Below the pieces are notes generated by a model. The model saw nothing but the letters and a program-made list of their open reading frames with translations. It made no database searches and had not been told where the DNA came from. From NCBI RefSeq assembly GCF_023516505.1, contig NZ_JAMGBB010000001.1, positions 930,001 to 994,000 on the forward strand: a stretch of 64,000 nucleotides of DNA, in the 5' to 3' direction. Every line of letters begins with the position of its first letter. The stretch's first letter is position 1. Of this stretch, positions 60,374 through 64,000 are shown piece after piece. This DNA comes from Sphingomonas brevis. Lineage in GTDB: Bacteria > Pseudomonadota > Alphaproteobacteria > Sphingomonadales > Sphingomonadaceae. Made by a program: the position numbers and the translations under genes.

Positions 60374-62146
60374 ATGGCTACCGCCCACGACCGCCCCAAG
60401 GGCAAGTCCGTTTCCGACCTCAACATGGTTTGGCGCTTTGCCAGCCATTATCCGGGACATATCGCCGGCGCGGCGGTCGCCCTGCTGATCGCGGCCGCGG
60501 CGACATCGGGTGTCCCGTTCGCCTTCAAGCTGATCATCGACCGCGGCTTCTCGGGTAGCGGGGATATCGCTCGCTGGTTCCAATATCTGTTGATGCTGGT
60601 GTTGGTCATGGCGCTCGCCACCGCGGTGCGCTTTTACTTCGTCAGCTGGCTCGGCGAGCGCGTCGTCGCCGATATCCGCCTGGCCGTTCATCGCAACCTG
60701 TTGCGCCTGGCCCCCGGCTTCTTCGAGGAAAACCGCCCGGCCGAGATAACCAGCCGGATCACGGTCGATACGACGATCATCGAACAAGTGGTCGGGACGA
60801 CCGTTTCGGTCGCACTGCGCAATGTAGTGATGGGCATCGCCTGCACGGTAATCCTGTTCGTGCTGGCGCCCAAGCTGGCCGCGATGATGCTTGTGGGAAT
60901 TGCCGTCATCGTCCTGCCGCTGACCTTCCTTGGCCGGCGTGTCCGCGCCATCTCCAAGCGCAGCCAGGATCGCATCGCCGATGTCGGCACCGTCACCAGC
61001 GAGGTGCTCGGCGCGATGAAGATCGTCCAGGCCTTCAACCAGCAGGACCGCGAGACCGAGCGCTTCACCAGCGCTACCGAAGCCGTGTTCGCCACCGCCA
61101 GGAAGCGCATCGGCCTGCGCGCGCTGATGACCTTCCTGATCATCTCGCTGGTGTTCACCTCCATCACCTGGGTGATCTGGCAAGGCGCGGTCGACGTCGC
61201 GTCGGGTCAAATGACCGGCGGCACCATTGCCGCCTTCGTGCTCTACGGCGGGCTTCTTGCCGGAGCGTTCGGCGCGCTCAGCGAGGTCTATGGCGACCTG
61301 CTGCGTGCGGCGGGCGCGTCGGAGCGGCTCAATGAATTGCTGACCGCGGAGACGACGATCCGCGCGCCGGCCAATCCGGTCGCCCTGCCCAAGCCCGCCG
61401 AAGGCCGGCTCAAGTTCGATAACGTCAGCTTCCACTATCCGACCCGCAAGGACACCTCCGCGCTTGCCGGCTTCAACCTTGAGGTTCGCCCCAACGAGCG
61501 GCTGGCGGTGGTCGGCCCGTCGGGCGCGGGCAAGACCACCATCTTCCAGCTCGCCCAGCGCTTCTACGATCCCGAACAGGGCCGGGTGTCGCTTGACGGC
61601 GTGGATCTCAAGGATGCCGACCCGGCCGATATCCGGGAGCGGATTGCCATGGTCCCGCAGGAAGTCGTGATCTTCGCCGCCTCCGCTCGCGATAATCTGC
61701 GCTACGGCAATTGGGACGCAAGCGAGGACGAGATTTGGCAGGCAGCGCGCGATGCCAATGCCGAAAGCTTTCTCCGCGCACTTCCCGAAGGGCTCGACAC
61801 CTATATGGGTGAAGGGGGCGCGCGCTTGTCCGGCGGCCAGCGCCAGCGGATTGCGATCGCCCGCGCGTTATTGCGCCGCGACGCCCCGCTGCTCCTGCTC
61901 GATGAAGCCACTTCCGCGCTCGACGCCGAAAGCGAGCGGCTGGTGCAGGAGGCGCTCGACCGATTGATGGGCAACCGCACCACCATCGTCATCGCCCATC
62001 GCCTCGCCACCGTCAGGGCCGCCGATCGCATCATCGTCATGGATCATGGCCGGATCGTCGAGGAAGGCGACCACGCCAGCCTCACGGCACAGGGCGGCCT
62101 CTATGCCCGCTTGGCGCGCTTGCAATTCGACGGGCTTGCCGCCTGA
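60374..62146 (+). CDS. ABC transporter, fused permease and ATPase (MsbA-like)
   Basis: A 590-residue half-transporter that exports a lipid, drug or peptide. Six membrane helices (about residues 25-310) precede the nucleotide-binding domain with Walker A GPSGAGKTT, Q-loop MVPQEVVIFAASARDNL, signature ARLSGGQRQR, Walker B LLLLDEATSALD and H-loop VIAHRLATV, all intact. Half-transporters of this group act as homodimers. Sequence alone does not separate MsbA from other lipid or multidrug exporters. Confidence 0.9.
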   Translation: MATAHDRPKGKSVSDLNMVWRFASHYPGHIAGAAVALLIAAAATSGVPFAFKLIIDRGFSGSGDIARWFQYLLMLVLVMALATAVRFYFVSWLGERVVADIRLAVHRNLLRLAPGFFEENRPAEITSRITVDTTIIEQVVGTTVSVALRNVVMGIACTVILFVLAPKLAAMMLVGIAVIVLPLTFLGRRVRAISKRSQDRIADVGTVTSEVLGAMKIVQAFNQQDRETERFTSATEAVFATARKRIGLRALMTFLIISLVFTSITWVIWQGAVDVASGQMTGGTIAAFVLYGGLLAGAFGALSEVYGDLLRAAGASERLNELLTAETTIRAPANPVALPKPAEGRLKFDNVSFHYPTRKDTSALAGFNLEVRPNERLAVVGPSGAGKTTIFQLAQRFYDPEQGRVSLDGVDLKDADPADIRERIAMVPQEVVIFAASARDNLRYGNWDASEDEIWQAARDANAESFLRALPEGLDTYMGEGGARLSGGQRQRIAIARALLRRDAPLLLLDEATSALDAESERLVQEALDRLMGNRTTIVIAHRLATVRAADRIIVMDHGRIVEEGDHASLTAQGGLYARLARLQFDGLAA

Positions 62147-62164
62147 TATTCGATTTTTCTAATG

Positions 62165-62187
62165 GCCAGTTTCGACCCATTGCGGTC
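62165..62187. repeat. Short repeat (ACCCATTGCGG type), divergent copy A
   Basis: A diverged copy of the element at 62895 and 63462, sharing the core TTCGACCCATTGCGGTC. Here the left arm is changed (GGCCAG) so the palindrome is broken. It lies 19 bases after the ABC transporter gene. Confidence 0.6.
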
Positions 62188-62270
62188 ATTAGCTCTTATG
62201 TTACGGTCTCCCCATCGGGCTTGGGCAGATTGCGTTTCCACTTGCTCATTTTGACTCTCGCCGGAGTTTC

Positions 62271-62891
62271 ATGACCGACTTCGAGTTTCTTTTCGCGCTG
62301 TTCGGCCTGCTGTTTGGGCTCATCGTGGCCGAGCTGTCCATTCGATTCGCCGATGCAATCGATTCCAATCATGAAACGCCGCTTGGAATCCTGACGCCTG
62401 CGCTAGCGCTCCTCTTGCTGACGGATGTTACAGGCTTCTGGTTGTGGATCTGGGCGGCAAGGAGTGTGCTCACAGTCAGCTGGCCATCGGTATTCTCCGG
62501 TGTTTTCTTGGCCATGCTCTACTTCGTCGCGGCTTCGCTTGTCTTCCCGCGGACTAATCGCAAGAGGACCCATCTCGACGAGCACTATTGGTCACGAAAG
62601 AGGGTAGTCGCAGCCGTGATGCTGTTTGTGAACCTGGTAGCCACGGGCGGGATGCTTACTCTGGCAGATCCTGCTTGGAACGACTGGTGGTTCTACTATT
62701 ATTTTCCGAGCTACCTCCTTGCCCTTGCGGGTCTGACGTTCAGCCGTTCCCGTGGACTGGACCTTTTCTTTCTAGCCTGGGCGATTGCCGTGAATATCTC
62801 GGGAGGCTTCAGCCTCCTTCCCAATTCGCAGTTTGGGGAGCAGGTGGGCCTTGCTCCCAATCCCGCTACTTATGCGGCTCCACATCACTGA
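62271..62891 (+). CDS. Hypothetical multi-helix membrane protein
   Basis: A 206-residue protein with about six hydrophobic segments, starting MTDFEFLFALFGLLFGLIVAE. No family recognised. Charged positions such as ELSIRFADAID after helix I and RTNRKRTHLDEHYWSRKRVV in the central loop could bind a partner. Codon use looks less GC-rich at third positions than its neighbours, as do the next gene and the intergenic DNA, a possible sign of later arrival. Confidence 0.7.
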   Translation: MTDFEFLFALFGLLFGLIVAELSIRFADAIDSNHETPLGILTPALALLLLTDVTGFWLWIWAARSVLTVSWPSVFSGVFLAMLYFVAASLVFPRTNRKRTHLDEHYWSRKRVVAAVMLFVNLVATGGMLTLADPAWNDWWFYYYFPSYLLALAGLTFSRSRGLDLFFLAWAIAVNISGGFSLLPNSQFGEQVGLAPNPATYAAPHH

Positions 62892-62894
62892 AGC

Positions 62895-62918
62895 GTCCGC
62901 TTTCCACCCATTGCGGAC
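62895..62918. repeat. Short palindromic repeat (GTCCGC...GCGGAC), copy B
   Basis: Perfect 6-bp arms GTCCGC and GCGGAC around a 12-base loop TTTCCACCCATT. It starts four bases after the stop of the membrane-protein gene. It is the most intact of three copies in 1.3 kb. Confidence 0.7.
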
Positions 62919-62981
62919 TTTTCCATTTGGGCGATACCGCAACTGGACACGGTCGCTGCTCCAGGCGTAACCCGTCCCGAC

Positions 62982-63461
62982 ATGATCTCGATGGATAGGC
63001 GATTTCTGTTGGTGGGAGCGATTTCTGTCGCGCTCTTGCCGCAGATTGCAAAAGGTGCCGCGCACGGTCGCTCACCTCGCATCCTTTTCGTTTGTCAGTT
63101 CGGCACCGTCAAAAGTCCGATTGCGCGTGAACTATTGAAACGCCGCGCGGCTGAACGTCGAATAGCGATTGCGGTCAGTGCGCGTGGGATTACGCCTGAA
63201 GAACATTTGCCGCCAGAATTACTCCACCGCCTGGCACAAGAAGGAATCGATCCGGCTTCTGAGCCGCTGACGAAGCTTCAACCAAGTGACATTGCTGCCG
63301 CGGATCTTGTCGTCGCCTTCGACAAGCTTCCTAGTGAATATCATCCACGCCGATTCAAGGATTGGAGTGACCTGCCGTCGATGCTGAACGACTATGGCCA
63401 CGCCAGGTCGATGCTCGATGCGCGCATCGACAAATTGCTGGATGGATTGATCGGGCGGTAA
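62982..63461 (+). CDS. Exported low-molecular-weight phosphatase-like protein with Lys in the P-loop
   Basis: A 159-residue protein with an N-terminal signal containing twin arginines (MDRRFLLVGAISVALL), suggesting Tat export, then a low-molecular-weight tyrosine phosphatase or ArsC-type fold. The phosphate loop is FVCQFGTVKSPIARELL: Cys38 is kept, but the invariant arginine of the CX5R(S/T) loop is Lys44. The C-terminal acidic region KDWSDLPSMLNDYG may hold the general acid. Activity is therefore uncertain. It is upstream of the also twin-arginine MsrB gene. Confidence 0.75.
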   Translation: MISMDRRFLLVGAISVALLPQIAKGAAHGRSPRILFVCQFGTVKSPIARELLKRRAAERRIAIAVSARGITPEEHLPPELLHRLAQEGIDPASEPLTKLQPSDIAAADLVVAFDKLPSEYHPRRFKDWSDLPSMLNDYGHARSMLDARIDKLLDGLIGR

Positions 63462-63486
63462 GGTCCGCTCTCCACCCGTTGCGGCC
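63462..63486. repeat. Short palindromic repeat, copy C
   Basis: GGTCCGC and GCGGCC arms flank the loop TCTCCACCCGTT, a variant of copy B. It begins directly after the stop of the phosphatase-like gene. Confidence 0.65.
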
Positions 63487-63558
63487 ATAACCGCCCGGCA
63501 TCGACGTCATGCCGACTTGGCAGCGGCTATTCATCTGCCCATCTATATAGGTAGCGAC

Positions 63559-64000
63559 ATGGATAACGATCGCCGCCTGTTTCTCGGCCTAGTCGGCACG
63601 ACCGCTGTCGCCGGCCCGCTTGCCTATTCATTCGGCAGCGGATCCCCAGCCGAGGCCGCTAGCTTCGAGGTGCAGCACAGCCCCGCCGATTGGCAGCGGC
63701 GCCTTGGGCCGGCCCGCTTCGGAATCCTGCGCGAGGAAGGGACGGAACGCCCCTTTACCAGCCCGTTGCTGGATGAGCATCGCAAGGGACTGTTCGCCTG
63801 CGCCGGCTGCGCGCTGCCATTGTTCAGCTCAGCGGCCAAGTTCGACAGCGGCACTGGCTGGCCGAGCTTCTGGAAAGCGCTGCCGAACTCCGTCGCTTAC
63901 CGCCGGGATTCAACTTTGGGCATGGTCCGGACCGAAGAGCATTGCCGCCGCTGCGGAGGGCATCTCGGCCATGTGTTCGATGACGGCCCGCCGCCAACCG
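63559..64000 (+). CDS. msrB: Tat-exported peptide-methionine (R)-S-oxide reductase, partial
   Basis: The N-terminal 147 residues of an MsrB-type enzyme, which reduces oxidised methionine in proteins; the right window edge cuts it before the catalytic Cys (usually in RYCxNS). A signal NDRRLFLGLVGTTAVAGP has the twin-arginine pattern, pointing to a periplasmic enzyme. The MsrB core is clear: FACAGCALPLFSSAAKFDSGTGWPSFW, and RTEEHCRRCGGHLGHVFDDGP with the zinc-binding Cys pairs. Confidence 0.93.
   Translation, partial: MDNDRRLFLGLVGTTAVAGPLAYSFGSGSPAEAASFEVQHSPADWQRRLGPARFGILREEGTERPFTSPLLDEHRKGLFACAGCALPLFSSAAKFDSGTGWPSFWKALPNSVAYRRDSTLGMVRTEEHCRRCGGHLGHVFDDGPPPT

Overview
The window is a contiguous, gene-dense stretch of a high-GC alphaproteobacterial chromosome. 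Gene content points to the Sphingomonadales (Sphingomonas or a close relative): a cyo-type quinol oxidase, an N-terminally extended ribosomal protein S9, a TamA/TamB operon, an Oar-like TonB-dependent receptor, a DUF4126 protein, an intracellular PHB depolymerase, and short Sphingomonad-style hypothetical proteins. The lineage is an inference from remembered protein families; no database search was possible. Two tRNA genes are present (Gln-UUG, Gly-CCC). There is no rRNA, insertion sequence, CRISPR array or recognisable prophage.

Layout. 1-11.2 kb, minus strand: cyoA-cyoB (cyoB cut by the left edge), tRNA-Gln, a membrane GGDEF/EAL protein, then a tightly coupled run dxs > membrane protein > dgkA > tlyA > tspO > ubiK-like > ybjN > proC > ilvE. 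11.3-12.2 kb: a merC-like gene followed by a Zur-like regulator. 12.3-17 kb, plus strand: ctaA-cutA, rplM-rpsI with a clear terminator, a secreted amidohydrolase and a DDAH. 17-20 kb: a MarR-EmrA-EmrB efflux operon with a palindromic operator.

20-28.4 kb is a nucleoside and nucleotide salvage neighbourhood: AMP nucleosidase, surface 5'-nucleotidase lipoprotein, cytidine deaminase, a 2OG-Fe(II) oxygenase, a NupC transporter, LOG phosphoribohydrolase, an adenosine-kinase-like PfkB and a YhhQ-type transporter. 28.7-38.4 kb: Oar-like receptor, tRNA-Gly, CinA-type protein, Map, a nucleotidyltransferase, then glnB, a tiny HTH protein and glnA, and a tandem-PilZ protein.

38.5-48 kb, minus strand: tamA > tamB > amino-acid permease > secreted protein > MHS transporter, all overlapping or nearly so. 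48-50.4 kb holds small unknown genes, including an S24-type repressor divergent from a 57-residue HTH-like protein across an operator-like palindrome; this is the most system-like unexplained locus. 50.4-64 kb: PfpI protease-like protein, topoisomerase IB-MscS, MaoC hydratase-thiolase, DUF4126-MFS exporter, a TPR protein, PhaZ, an ABC exporter, a membrane protein, a putative Tat-exported phosphatase-like protein with an altered P-loop, and MsrB cut by the right edge.

Genes here are packed with 1-4 nt stop/start overlaps of the type NTGA, using ATG, GTG, TTG and probably CTG as start codons. Several unrelated families of short palindromic repeats sit in the gaps between genes.
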